Below are positions 34,679 through 44,211 of a stretch of DNA of 64,000 nucleotides, in pieces. This DNA is from an uncultured Phocaeicola sp. (GTDB lineage Bacteria; Bacteroidota; Bacteroidia; Bacteroidales; Bacteroidaceae). Location of the stretch: NCBI GenBank assembly GCA_948566455.1, contig CAOYQO010000001.1:1-64000 (forward strand). Reading direction: 5' to 3'. The position numbers and the translations under genes are program-made. A model generated the notes under the pieces. That model ran no database searches and was not told the DNA's origin. It saw nothing but the letters and a program-made list of their open reading frames with translations. The number at the start of each line of letters is the position of its first letter. The first letter of the stretch is position 1.

Positions 34679-34765
34679 ATATTAACGAATTGAATTCTTT
34701 CTAATTCTTCGGAACAAAGTGGAGAATGGAGAATATTCCTCCTTATTTAAAAACAATCTAAATAA

Positions 34766-34797
34766 TTTGTGGGCTAAATACAAATCATTTATCTTTG
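34766..34797 (+). promoter_or_regulatory. Consensus promoter of feoAB
   Basis: TTTG (34766-34769), 20 nt, then TATCTTTG (34790-34797) is a textbook Bacteroides promoter. The transcript should begin near 34804, some 22 nt before the ATG. Confidence 0.7.
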
Positions 34798-34825
34798 CAT
34801 CCAAATTAAAGAAAGAGAGAAGACT

Positions 34826-37297
34826 ATGCGTTTATCCGAATTAAAAACTGGAGAAAAAGGTGTAATCGTTAAAGTACTGGGACATGGCGGTTTCCGCAAA
34901 CGAATTGTAGAAATGGGATTTATTAAAGGCAAGACTGTAGAAGTTTTGCTGAATGCCCCGCTGAAAGATCCAATAAAATACAAAGTAATGGGGTATGAAA
35001 TTTCCTTGCGCCGCCAGGAGGCAGGGATGATTGAAATACTCAGCGAACATGAGGCGAAAGAGCAGGTGACAAAACCGAATTATCATCCGGGAATGAGTGA
35101 AGATATTTATCCGGGGGAAGAAGAACTGAAACGTATCGCTCTTGGTAAACGTCGTACCATTAATGTTGCATTAGTGGGTAATCCAAACTGTGGGAAAACT
35201 TCTCTGTTTAATATTGCTTCCGGTTCACACGAACACGTTGGTAACTACAGCGGGGTTACAGTGGATGCCAAGGAAGGCTACTTTAATTTTCAAGGTTATC
35301 ATTTCCGCATAGTCGATTTGCCCGGTACATATTCGCTATCAGCATATAGTCCTGAAGAAATGTATGTCCGTCATCATATTATTGATGAAACACCGGACAT
35401 TGTTATCAATGTGGTAGATTCGTCCAATCTGGAACGTAATCTGTACCTCACTACCCAGTTGATTGACATGAATGTGCGTATGGTGATGGCTCTCAATATG
35501 TACGATGAACTGGAAGCCAGTGGTAACACGCTGGATTACATGAAACTGAGTGAACTCTTTGGTGTTCCTATGGTTCCTACTGTTTCACGTACGGGTAAAG
35601 GCATCGAAGATCTTTTTCACGTTGTTATCAGTATTTATGAAGGTGCCGACTTCCTCGATCAGAAAGGCAAAGTACGTACCGAAGTGTTGAATGACCTGCG
35701 CGAATGGCATCGCGAATATGTGCCCGGCTATACCGGTGGGGCTCATAAAGAGGAAGAAGTGCGTCATCATGGATTCTATCGTCATATTCACATTAATCAT
35801 GGTCCCGAACTGGAACGTAGCATTGAAGAGGTGAAACGGGTGATTAGTGAGAATGAGGATATCCGTCATAAGTATTCTACCCGCTTTCTTGCCATCAAAC
35901 TTCTGGAGAATGATCCGGATTTGGAAACGCTGATTAAAACTTTACCCAACGGCAAAGAAATCATAGATGTCCGTGATCAGGAAAGCCGCCGTATCCGAGA
36001 CGTGCTGAATGAGGATTGCGATCAGGCAATTACCGATGCAAAATACGGTTTTATATCCGGTGCACTGAAAGAAACCTTTGTGGATAATCACTTGGATAAA
36101 GAACATACTACCCGTGTGATAGACTCCATTGTAACGCATCGTGTGTGGGGATTCCCCATTTTCTTCCTGTTCATGTATCTCATGTTCGAAGGTACATTCG
36201 TGCTCGGTGAATACCCGATGATGGGTATCGAATGGCTGGTAGAAACCCTCGGCAACTTTATACATGCCAATATGGCTGACGGACCGTTGAAAGATCTATT
36301 GGTAGATGGTATTGTAGGCGGTGTTGGTGGTGTGATTGTTTTCCTGCCGAACATCCTTATTCTTTATTTCTGCATATCGCTGATGGAAGATTCCGGTTAC
36401 ATGGCACGTGCTGCGTTTATCATGGATAAGATTATGCATAAGATGGGGTTGCATGGTAAATCCTTCATTCCTCTGATTATGGGCTTCGGATGTAATGTAC
36501 CTGCTATTATGGCTTCGCGCACTATTGAGAATCGTAAAAGCCGACTTATTACCATGCTCGTCAATCCGTTGATGTCATGTAGTGCCCGCCTGCCTATTTA
36601 TTTGTTGCTGGTAGGTGCATTTTTTCCGAACAATGGTAGCTTGATACTGTTATTAATATATTCAATAGGTATCCTATTGGCGGTGTTGATGGCGCGTTTG
36701 TTCAGCCGTTTTTTGGTGAAGGGAGATGATACTCCGTTCGTTATGGAACTTCCACCTTACCGTTTACCGACGGCAAAAGTCATTTTCCGACATACGTGGG
36801 AGAAAGGTGCACAATATCTGCGTAAAATGGGAGGTATTATCATGATAGCTTCCATCGTGATATGGGCATTGGGATATTATCCTGACCATGATGCATATGA
36901 AACGGTTGCCGAACAGCAGGAGAATTCCTACATCGGGCAGATAGGAAAGGCTATGGAGCCGGTGATTGAACCTTTGGGGTTTGACTGGAAACTTGGTATC
37001 GGTATACTTTCAGGTGTGGGTGCTAAGGAATTAGTGGTAAGTACACTAGGCGTGCTTTATACAAATGATGCTGAAGCAGATGCCGTAAGTCTTGCCGAAC
37101 GTATTCCGATTACACCGTTGGTAGCTTTCTGTTATATGGTGTTTGTATTGATTTATTTCCCATGTATAGCTACGATTGTAGCAATCAAGCAAGAATCCGG
37201 TAGCTGGAAATGGGCGTTATTTACGGCAGTGTATACCACGCTGCTCGCTTGGATAATGGCATTTGCTATTTATAGAATAGGAGGATTATTTGTATGA
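34826..37297 (+). CDS. feoB: Ferrous iron transporter, FeoA-FeoB fusion
   Basis: An 823-residue protein. Residues 1-75 are a FeoA-type SH3-like domain (MRLSELKTGEKGVIVKVLGH, then VEMGFIKGKTVEVL). A FeoB G domain with G1 GNPNCGKTSLF (from 118) and VDLPGTYSLSAYSPEE follows. The membrane part (about 430-823) includes the Gate motifs around GFGCNVPAIMASRT and LSGVGAKELVVSTLGVLY. It imports Fe2+ across the inner membrane. FeoA-FeoB fusions are known in Bacteroidetes. It has a consensus promoter and overlaps the Cys-rich gene that follows by 4 bp. Confidence 0.96.
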   Translation: MRLSELKTGEKGVIVKVLGHGGFRKRIVEMGFIKGKTVEVLLNAPLKDPIKYKVMGYEISLRRQEAGMIEILSEHEAKEQVTKPNYHPGMSEDIYPGEEELKRIALGKRRTINVALVGNPNCGKTSLFNIASGSHEHVGNYSGVTVDAKEGYFNFQGYHFRIVDLPGTYSLSAYSPEEMYVRHHIIDETPDIVINVVDSSNLERNLYLTTQLIDMNVRMVMALNMYDELEASGNTLDYMKLSELFGVPMVPTVSRTGKGIEDLFHVVISIYEGADFLDQKGKVRTEVLNDLREWHREYVPGYTGGAHKEEEVRHHGFYRHIHINHGPELERSIEEVKRVISENEDIRHKYSTRFLAIKLLENDPDLETLIKTLPNGKEIIDVRDQESRRIRDVLNEDCDQAITDAKYGFISGALKETFVDNHLDKEHTTRVIDSIVTHRVWGFPIFFLFMYLMFEGTFVLGEYPMMGIEWLVETLGNFIHANMADGPLKDLLVDGIVGGVGGVIVFLPNILILYFCISLMEDSGYMARAAFIMDKIMHKMGLHGKSFIPLIMGFGCNVPAIMASRTIENRKSRLITMLVNPLMSCSARLPIYLLLVGAFFPNNGSLILLLIYSIGILLAVLMARLFSRFLVKGDDTPFVMELPPYRLPTAKVIFRHTWEKGAQYLRKMGGIIMIASIVIWALGYYPDHDAYETVAEQQENSYIGQIGKAMEPVIEPLGFDWKLGIGILSGVGAKELVVSTLGVLYTNDAEADAVSLAERIPITPLVAFCYMVFVLIYFPCIATIVAIKQESGSWKWALFTAVYTTLLAWIMAFAIYRIGGLFV

Positions 37298-37509
37298 TGA
37301 ATTGGCAACAATGGGCGGTTGCAATCCTGTTACTGTTGTGTATTGTCCGGATCGGATGGGGAATTTATGCTTTTTTTCGCCGGACAAAAGAAAATAGTAA
37401 TCCATGCGCAAATTGCGTAACCGGTTGTGACTTAAAGCGATTGATGGATGAGAAGCGTGCAGAATGTAGTGCGACGAAAAAAGAAAAGAAGAAAAATTGT
37501 TGCGGATAG
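37294..37509 (+). CDS. FeoB-associated Cys-rich membrane protein
   Basis: A 71-residue protein with one membrane helix (about 7-28) and a Cys-rich tail: CANCVTGCDLKRL, then AECSATKKEKKKNCCG. It matches the FeoB-associated Cys-rich family usually encoded directly after feoB. It may bind iron or act as the FeoC-like partner, but the function is unproven. Its first ATG overlaps the feoB stop (ATGA); a second ATG follows at once. Confidence 0.9.
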   Translation: MMNWQQWAVAILLLLCIVRIGWGIYAFFRRTKENSNPCANCVTGCDLKRLMDEKRAECSATKKEKKKNCCG

Positions 37510-37539
37510 TTGGAATTTTCAAAAAATGTACTACCTTTG
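37509..37539 (+). promoter_or_regulatory. Promoter of tRNA-Cys
   Basis: GTTG (37509-37512), 19 nt, then TACCTTTG (37532-37539) fits the Bacteroides consensus and ends 22 nt before the mature tRNA. Confidence 0.6.
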
Positions 37540-37561
37540 CAACCGCAAATGAGAAAAGACT

Positions 37562-37633
37562 GGTTCCTTGGATGAGTGGCTTAGTCAGCGGTCTGCAAAA
37601 CCGTGTACGGCGGTTCGAATCCGCCAGGAACCT
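37562..37633 (+). tRNA. tRNA-Cys (GCA)
   Basis: The acceptor arms GGTTCCT and AGGAACC pair fully. The anticodon loop CTGCAAA contains GCA, the T arm is GGCGGTTCGAATCCGCC, and the discriminator is T as expected for tRNA-Cys. CCA is not encoded. It ends 5 bp before a hairpin terminator. Confidence 0.95.
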
Positions 37634-37637
37634 CTAA

Positions 37638-37684
37638 ATAAACAAAATGCCCTGAGTAGAAATACTCGGAGCATTTGTTGTTTA
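37638..37684 (+). terminator. Terminator after tRNA-Cys
   Basis: AACAAAATGC...GAGTA, GAAA loop, TACTC...GCATTTGTT forms a long hairpin whose 3' side runs into TTGTTTATT. It closely follows the tRNA. Confidence 0.8.
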
Positions 37685-37839
37685 TTGACCTTCAGTAATT
37701 TAGCTCCCCTGCCATTTGGATGGAAAATCGTGCAAGTGTAGACTGCATGTAGCCCGAGCTTTCTAAAACGATACGATTGTAGCACATGAAAAATATTAAT
37801 TTTAGTTTTTTTCCTATCAATAATTATAGAATTCACCAG

Positions 37840-37867
37840 TTGTTATTATTTTCCCATATTACTTTTG
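37840..37867 (+). promoter_or_regulatory. Putative promoter of the small secreted protein
   Basis: TTG at 37840-37842 and TACTTTTG at 37860-37867 with a 17-nt spacer resemble a weak Bacteroides promoter, about 23 nt before the ATG at 37890. Confidence 0.4.
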
Positions 37868-37889
37868 TTACAAACCAAAAAAATACGCC

Positions 37890-38123
37890 ATGAAAAAGGT
37901 TCTATTTATCCTATTTGCAGTTCAGTTTGTTTTAGCTCCCCATATAACGAAGAGCTATAGTGTTAATTTTATCGAGGATAGTTACGAATATTCGATAGTC
38001 AATCAAGAAAAGAAGACAGTCAAAAAAGACATTTTAGGCAATACGATTATTGAAGATGATAATGGTAATAAGATTACAATCAAAAAAGATATATTCGGAA
38101 ATTCTACTATCGAAGACTATTAG
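37890..38123 (+). CDS. Small secreted protein with an internal duplicated motif
   Basis: A 77-residue protein with a signal peptide (about 1-22, KKVLFILFAVQFVLAP). The mature part is charged and contains a near-duplicate motif, KKDILGNTIIED and KKDIFGNSTIED, separated by DNGNKITI. I do not recognise a named family. It has its own putative promoter and lies convergent to the large helicase gene, with 54 bp between their stops. It could be a small envelope-associated protein; no function is assigned. Confidence 0.7.
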   Translation: MKKVLFILFAVQFVLAPHITKSYSVNFIEDSYEYSIVNQEKKTVKKDILGNTIIEDDNGNKITIKKDIFGNSTIEDY

Positions 38124-38164
38124 GTAGATATTATTTTTCATTCTGTTTTTCCTTTCGGAAGAAA

Positions 38165-38195
38165 GTATCCATGAACCCTAATTATTCATGGATAC
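38165..38195 (-). terminator. Perfect 11-bp hairpin over the helicase stop codon
   Basis: GTATCCATGAA (38165-38175) and TTCATGGATAC (38185-38195) pair perfectly across 9 nt that contain the helicase stop. On the minus strand it is followed by TTTCTTCC. It is a likely but weak terminator. Confidence 0.5.
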
Positions 38196-41100
38196 CATTC
38201 CGTTCGCATGGCTGAATATTCCTTTATTAATCAGCAATTGTATGGTCTGTTCCGTTACCATATCTAGATTGTTTCCTTTCCTGCTAAAACCAAGAAGTTG
38301 GGAAGTCAACCGTTTCAGGTCTTCTATTGGCATGGATATCTGTTGCTCTATGGCATAACGGGCGGCACTCATAACTTCTAGGATTGGAATATCCAGAATA
38401 TCGCGTTTAGAATTGATGCGGTAAAAGTCGCACTCTTTAGCCTTCTCTTTATTCTCCCAGTAAATTATGGTATCTCCCGATAGGGGGTCTTTATATGCAT
38501 CTTCAAGAAGGCTGTCTATAAATACCTGTAAACGGGTGGTAACCCTTGTTAGATTCCAAATTCGTAATATTCTTTTATATAGCAGAGTATTTGTTATGGG
38601 TTGTTCAATCTTGACTATTTGTTGAAGTTGTTTTTTAACCTGATAGGAGGAAGCCATTACGGTATCGATATCTGTACTGTAGCCTATATCGGGCAAGTCA
38701 GCAAATATATATTCTCTTTCTCGATTGTTCACTAACTCTACAACAGGTTCATTCTCTATACTGAATGTTTTCAGAACATTATTCTCTGTCGGAAGAAGAG
38801 GCTGTTTTTCTACTTTTGTGTTTTTTAAATCTTCCAGCTTTTTGATGATGCGCTCCACGACGTTCTCCTTATGTTCAAACCAGTCGACGGACCATACACG
38901 CATTACATTCCAGTGGAGCATCTGCAAAACATTCGGTTGTACTATTTCACGGTCCCTTGTAGTCTTGGTTTCATAATAGTTTCTGCCGTCACACAATATC
39001 CCTAGAATATATGTATCCGGTTGCAATGGATTGACAATCGCTAAATCCACCTTAAAGTTTGACCGCCCTACCAGAGTATCCACTTTATAACCGCGCTGAG
39101 TAAGTTCCTGTGCAATTAAAGTAATAAGATTACTTTGTTGCAGGTTTTGTAGCTGGATGGCCGGAACAGGTGAGGTGCCGCGTTCTGCAAATTCAAGAAA
39201 CCTCTTTAAGCCTTCCACACCTTTGGACTTTGTACGTTTCAAATCTATTTGTTCGGAGCGTAAGGTTGAGAAGATAATCATTTCATAACGTGCACGCGAT
39301 ACGGCTACATTCAGACGACGCTCGCCACCTTGATTATTCAATGGTCCGAAATTCATAGATACATAACCATTCCTGTCCGGGCCGTATCCTATAGAGAAAA
39401 GAATAATATCCCGTTCATCACCTTGCACATTTTCCAGATTCTTGATGAAAATAGGTTCATTACTTTGGAAAGCTTTTTCTTCCAATTCAGGATATTTGTT
39501 CAGCTCCTCAATGAGCATATCTTCTATCAGATTTTGCTGTACCTGGCTGAAAGATACAACGCCTATGCTTTTTTCAGGAACTTCAGGTGTACGTAGCCGG
39601 TTTAGTATTTCTTTCACAATGGCTTCAGCTTCGGCATGATTGCTGCGTGTACGTCCTTTATCATATGTACCATCTACCTGAACTAAACGTACTTTTGAAA
39701 CTCTGTCATCCACAGAAGGAAAAGTATATAGCTTGCCATTGTAATACTGAGAATTACTGAAAGCAATCAGACTTTCGTGTTTGCTCCGATAGTGCCAAGT
39801 CAGATAACGGGATGGAATGGATAATGAGATGCAATCATCCAGAATGCTCTCCATATCGTCAAATTCAGCTTCTTCCTCGTCTACTTGTGAAGAGGAGAAG
39901 AAACTTGTCGGAGGCATTTGCTTGGGATCACCTACTACGACTAATGCGTTGCCGCGGGCTATTGCACCGACTGCCTCGCTGGTAGGCATCTGTGATGCTT
40001 CGTCGAAAATAACAAGATCGAACTTCTCTGCATCCAGATCGATATACTGAGCCACTGATATCGGACTCATCAACATGCATGGACATAGCTTGGGCAACAG
40101 AGTTGGTATCTGGTCTATAATTCTCCGGATAGATGTGCCGCGTCCTCCATTTGAAATGTTCCTTTTGAGAATTCCTATTTCGGAACTGGAGGCGGCTTCC
40201 ATTGTCAGTGATGGTATTTTGGCTGCTAATCTACAGTATAGTTCTTTTTTACTCAACTCCTGAAAATCGATAGTCAGTTGTTTGTATTTGCTGATCATTT
40301 CCTCAAATAGCAACCCGTTGAAAAGGCGTAAAGTTTCGTCCGCATCAACGGTTTTTAGAGCTAATTGGTGATAAACGCCTTTCATATACGCATTAGAAGC
40401 TTCCGATCCGCTTTTATGCTTATCTGTTATATAGTTGATAACTACGGTTAAATGCAGAGATTCCAATTCTCTCTTACGGATGCACCATTGTCCCCAATCT
40501 TTAATCTTATTGAAGTGAGTTAACCAGGTATTCAGTAGAACCGGTAGTTTCACTTCAAGATTATTATCCGGCAGTTGTATGTAGCATAAACTTTTTATTT
40601 CATTGAGAACCGTATTCAATTCATTGGATGTATCGATTAATTGCCTGAATGTATTTTCATTAGACTGCTGGAATGTGTTCCAGTCAGTACTGATTTTATT
40701 TGCAAATTGATTCAGAACTTCTGCAAATGGCTGTTGAACGATTGCTGCATATTTCGATAAAGTGTTGTAAATCATCGGAAGATTCTTAAGTATAGAATCA
40801 ATATCATCCCATTTCTCTTTATTCTTTCTTCCTAAGAAGCCGAAAGAAGATGATAATTCGGAAGATTGTTCTTGAATGATCTTATTATTCTTTTGATAAG
40901 CATTGAGCTTTTCTAACAGGCTTGGTATTTGTGCTACCTGCAAACTCATATTGTAAAGTCTGAGCTTTTTCAGATAAGAACGTTTGGCAAAGAATTTAGG
41001 TAAGAACCATTTCAATTCGATAGCTTTCCATTCTTGTTGGAGGGCAAATGCATTTTCTTCTAGAATTTGAGGTGCGTAGTCTTTGCCTAGTTCGGTTTGT

Positions 41101-44018
41101 AACTGATTTCGTTTACGACCGGACAGGACAACATCTTTCCATTCCTCTATCAAGTTGGTATTACCACCCATTTCCAATAACGTTTTATTCAGATATGGGA
41201 TGGATAGAAGCTGGGTACATATCTTGCCTATCCAGTTGATCCCATCCCAATTATCAGGTATCGAGATTCCCAGACTATTTGAAAGCAACTTTCTGTTAGC
41301 GGTAATCGAGGTGAATAAATTAATAAAGCGCCTGATGCCGGCTTGTAATTTTTGAGAGCTTTCTATGGAAGTGTCGTATGGTTCCAGCCCTTTTAATGGA
41401 TGGTCTTGTGGATGCCCTGTTATCTGAAAAACTGTATCCAGTTCCTGGATATTTTCGCAAAAGTCTGTCAGTTGATTTTTGGTGATAGAGGGAAACAGAG
41501 AAAAGTCGATAGACAATTCATCTCCCTGTATCGATAAGTAGTTTGTAATGCAATCATAAAGAGAAAAGCCGGAAGCATGGGGATGATGCAACGCTTCCAT
41601 ATAATCGATTAATTTCTTTCTACGTTCGAATAATTGCTTTGAAGTACTTTCAAAATCGGCTGGAGACTGAATGTGAATGACTTCTATAGCCTTCTGAAGC
41701 TGAGCCAGAAAATGAGATTTAGTGACCTTATTAGAATGTAGTTCCAGACAGAACGGATCTAATCCTATCTTAGTCAGACGGTTTTGTACAACAGAAAGTG
41801 CCGCCATTTTTTCTGCTACAAACAGCACACGTTTTCCTTTGTACAGGGCATTGGCTATCATATTGGTAATGGTCTGTGATTTACCAGTTCCCGGAGGTCC
41901 ATGCAATATGAAGCTCTTTCCTTCTCCTGATTCAATAACGGCTTCCAGCTGTGAAGAATCGACATCGACAGGAATGGCAAAATGGAGAGGTTCAAGATTT
42001 TTGTCTATTTCTCTGGCGTCAATTTCCGGAGTCGTATCCTGCCATTGAATACGATTTTCCATTAGACTGGCTATAATGGCGTTCTTTTTCAATTTGTCTG
42101 CATTGGTATGAATATCATTCCACATGACAAACTTGTTGAATGAGAATAACCCCAACATGGATTCTTCCACTACATCCCAACCTTTCATATTACGAATGCA
42201 GGTACGAATCGTTGCGAATATCTTTTTCACGTCTACGCCACTATCATCTTTTGGCAACGGATTCAACCCAGAAAGATTAACACTGAACTGTTGTTTCAAT
42301 AGTTCGACGAGCGTTATGTTCAATATAATTTCTTCGTCTCTGGTGCGGATGATATATCCGCTTGAGCCTCCACGGCGCACAATGTCTACCGGTAACAGTA
42401 AAATAGGAGCAAAGCGTGGTTTTACACTCTTAGGAGACTCGTACCATTTCAGGATTCCTAAAACGAGGAACAGTGAATTGGCACCATTTTCTTCGATGGC
42501 AGTTCGCGATGTACGGTATACAAATTTGAGTGAGTTCTGAAGTTCGCTTTCGGTCAGATAAGAACGAAGTTTTTTGTTTCTCAGCTCGCTGATTACTAAT
42601 TCTTCCAAATTTTCTTTCCATAAAGAAGAGTCATAGAGCCCTGTCTCACCCGGTTCTATTTTACTTTTAGTAGGGCTGGATAATATCTGGTAGTTTTCTC
42701 CGGCTTGCAGATGATCTTCCAGATGATCAATCTCGAAAGATATGAATGGTATAACTCTTCTGCCAAGCCGGATGTTGATCAGATTATTGCGTAAAGAAAA
42801 GTCCAGTAGTTTTCTTTCCCAAATAATCTGCTTGGTTATTTCATCCTTGCTGTCCTCCAGTTTTATTTCATACCGGTTCAGCTGGTGTATTCTTCGGGTT
42901 ACATTCTCATGCTCTATTCCGCTGTTTTCTATTTGCCATTCACCGTTATGGTTTATGCGTTGTGGCAATGGACGGATTTTATCCAGTCTGCACCTATATA
43001 CATCGATAAACAGCTCGAATCTGTTTTCTTCTTTAAGTTCTCTCTGAGCCATTGTAGCGGCTTCTTCAAATGAAATATTTTGTGAAGATGCCAGTGCGGT
43101 TGTCTCTACTAATACAATGTCGCTGATACCATTTGCACTTCCTTTGAGTAGAAAGGAGGCATCATCGCCTACGGTTTGATGATAAATATCTTCTGTAAGC
43201 CATGCACCTACCAATATATGTCCTTTCAATAAGACTAAAAGAGGATGAATGCCATTTGCTTCCAGACAGGAAGCATAGAGTAAAGTCAGGTCTATGCATG
43301 TACCCAGCTTACTGGTGAGTACATTATCTACTAGGCGGACACGCTGCCCCGAAGCTTCAAAGCTGGCCGGAACCGTAGAATATATTAAAGACTCAGACCG
43401 TAGAGCTTCATAAATAGCAGCTACCTGCGCACGCACCCGGTTGGGGTCTTGTGTCTGATACTCGTCTAAGGCAGAGTTTCCGGTCCACTTTTCGAGGAAT
43501 TGTGAGGCTTTTACACTAATTCTTGAAAGTATAGGGTGATTGGGAGTCACAAATGTCGCTAAGAGTTCGGGCATGATCCTGGAACCAGTCCACTGATCGT
43601 ATGTCATCAGTTTGATGGGAAATGTTTGCTGATGGGCTATCTCACCGGAAATCGTAATAGTCAGATGAAAATTAGTTTCGATACCTTCTGTGAGTTCGAT
43701 TAGTTTTTCACTTTCAGGTGATATCTCCAGGTTGTTGATTTGTATGTTTTGTCCAGGTGGGATTATCTCAAGAATGCTTTCTGAGTATTTAAAAAGTTCT
43801 CCCTCTATGGATACTTTGATGTTATTCCAGTCGACTTCATCACTATTCATGAGTTCGCAGAAATTGCATGAAGGCACATGATTGTGTATCATTGCATAAT
43901 TAATACATGGTAGGTATTCCAGATGGACTGTTCCATTGAAGGTGCCTGTAATTGTGTTGTCGTTTCCCATTGCTGTTATAGAATTTAACTGATAAAAGGG
44001 GGGATCCCATACTATCAT
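38178..44018 (-). CDS. DUF4011-helicase-Vsr-DUF3320 protein (Hhe-like defence candidate)
   Basis: A very large protein, 1946 residues from the ATG at 44018; an upstream TTG at 44030 is the alternative start. The N-terminal part includes a transglutaminase-like segment GTCIDLTLLYASCLEANG (about 240) and the DUF4011 region. An SF1 helicase follows with Walker A GPPGTGKS (707-714), DEASQM Walker B (Asp1339, Glu1340), GDPKQMPPTSFF, HYRSKHESLIAFSN, NVQGDERD and the VAVSRAR motif VI (about 1570). The two halves are split by a ~550-residue coiled and helical insert. A Vsr/restriction-like nuclease region (about 1635-1740, with VDLAIV and CDGRNYY) and a DUF3320 tail (about 1810-1890) complete it. This domain set matches the single-gene antiphage system I recall as Hhe. 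No modification gene accompanies it. Confidence 0.85.
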   Translation of the reverse strand: MIVWDPPFYQLNSITAMGNDNTITGTFNGTVHLEYLPCINYAMIHNHVPSCNFCELMNSDEVDWNNIKVSIEGELFKYSESILEIIPPGQNIQINNLEISPESEKLIELTEGIETNFHLTITISGEIAHQQTFPIKLMTYDQWTGSRIMPELLATFVTPNHPILSRISVKASQFLEKWTGNSALDEYQTQDPNRVRAQVAAIYEALRSESLIYSTVPASFEASGQRVRLVDNVLTSKLGTCIDLTLLYASCLEANGIHPLLVLLKGHILVGAWLTEDIYHQTVGDDASFLLKGSANGISDIVLVETTALASSQNISFEEAATMAQRELKEENRFELFIDVYRCRLDKIRPLPQRINHNGEWQIENSGIEHENVTRRIHQLNRYEIKLEDSKDEITKQIIWERKLLDFSLRNNLINIRLGRRVIPFISFEIDHLEDHLQAGENYQILSSPTKSKIEPGETGLYDSSLWKENLEELVISELRNKKLRSYLTESELQNSLKFVYRTSRTAIEENGANSLFLVLGILKWYESPKSVKPRFAPILLLPVDIVRRGGSSGYIIRTRDEEIILNITLVELLKQQFSVNLSGLNPLPKDDSGVDVKKIFATIRTCIRNMKGWDVVEESMLGLFSFNKFVMWNDIHTNADKLKKNAIIASLMENRIQWQDTTPEIDAREIDKNLEPLHFAIPVDVDSSQLEAVIESGEGKSFILHGPPGTGKSQTITNMIANALYKGKRVLFVAEKMAALSVVQNRLTKIGLDPFCLELHSNKVTKSHFLAQLQKAIEVIHIQSPADFESTSKQLFERRKKLIDYMEALHHPHASGFSLYDCITNYLSIQGDELSIDFSLFPSITKNQLTDFCENIQELDTVFQITGHPQDHPLKGLEPYDTSIESSQKLQAGIRRFINLFTSITANRKLLSNSLGISIPDNWDGINWIGKICTQLLSIPYLNKTLLEMGGNTNLIEEWKDVVLSGRKRNQLQTELGKDYAPQILEENAFALQQEWKAIELKWFLPKFFAKRSYLKKLRLYNMSLQVAQIPSLLEKLNAYQKNNKIIQEQSSELSSSFGFLGRKNKEKWDDIDSILKNLPMIYNTLSKYAAIVQQPFAEVLNQFANKISTDWNTFQQSNENTFRQLIDTSNELNTVLNEIKSLCYIQLPDNNLEVKLPVLLNTWLTHFNKIKDWGQWCIRKRELESLHLTVVINYITDKHKSGSEASNAYMKGVYHQLALKTVDADETLRLFNGLLFEEMISKYKQLTIDFQELSKKELYCRLAAKIPSLTMEAASSSEIGILKRNISNGGRGTSIRRIIDQIPTLLPKLCPCMLMSPISVAQYIDLDAEKFDLVIFDEASQMPTSEAVGAIARGNALVVVGDPKQMPPTSFFSSSQVDEEEAEFDDMESILDDCISLSIPSRYLTWHYRSKHESLIAFSNSQYYNGKLYTFPSVDDRVSKVRLVQVDGTYDKGRTRSNHAEAEAIVKEILNRLRTPEVPEKSIGVVSFSQVQQNLIEDMLIEELNKYPELEEKAFQSNEPIFIKNLENVQGDERDIILFSIGYGPDRNGYVSMNFGPLNNQGGERRLNVAVSRARYEMIIFSTLRSEQIDLKRTKSKGVEGLKRFLEFAERGTSPVPAIQLQNLQQSNLITLIAQELTQRGYKVDTLVGRSNFKVDLAIVNPLQPDTYILGILCDGRNYYETKTTRDREIVQPNVLQMLHWNVMRVWSVDWFEHKENVVERIIKKLEDLKNTKVEKQPLLPTENNVLKTFSIENEPVVELVNNREREYIFADLPDIGYSTDIDTVMASSYQVKKQLQQIVKIEQPITNTLLYKRILRIWNLTRVTTRLQVFIDSLLEDAYKDPLSGDTIIYWENKEKAKECDFYRINSKRDILDIPILEVMSAARYAIEQQISMPIEDLKRLTSQLLGFSRKGNNLDMVTEQTIQLLINKGIFSHANGMVSMNN

Positions 44019-44211
44019 TCCCGGATTCAAAGTTATAAATATAATGCTAATAATCTATACTTTATTTATAATTTAGTGAGATATTTGTCGCTTATTTAGT
44101 TCAAAAAGGATTTACCCTATTGTCCATCGTGCTGATTTTTGTGATATTTGTAACGCCTTAGAACAAAAATCACTGTTGAATTGTTTAATAACTGATAAAT
44201 TTTATATCTTT

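Noticed and set aside
37562..37633. tRNA-Cys as the attachment site of an island carrying the Hhe-like gene
   Set aside because: I found no second copy of the tRNA 3' end downstream and no integrase or excisionase gene, so island boundaries are not supported.
38178..44018. Large helicase as a type I or type III restriction subunit
   Set aside because: No methyltransferase or specificity gene adjoins it, and its domain order differs from HsdR and Res.
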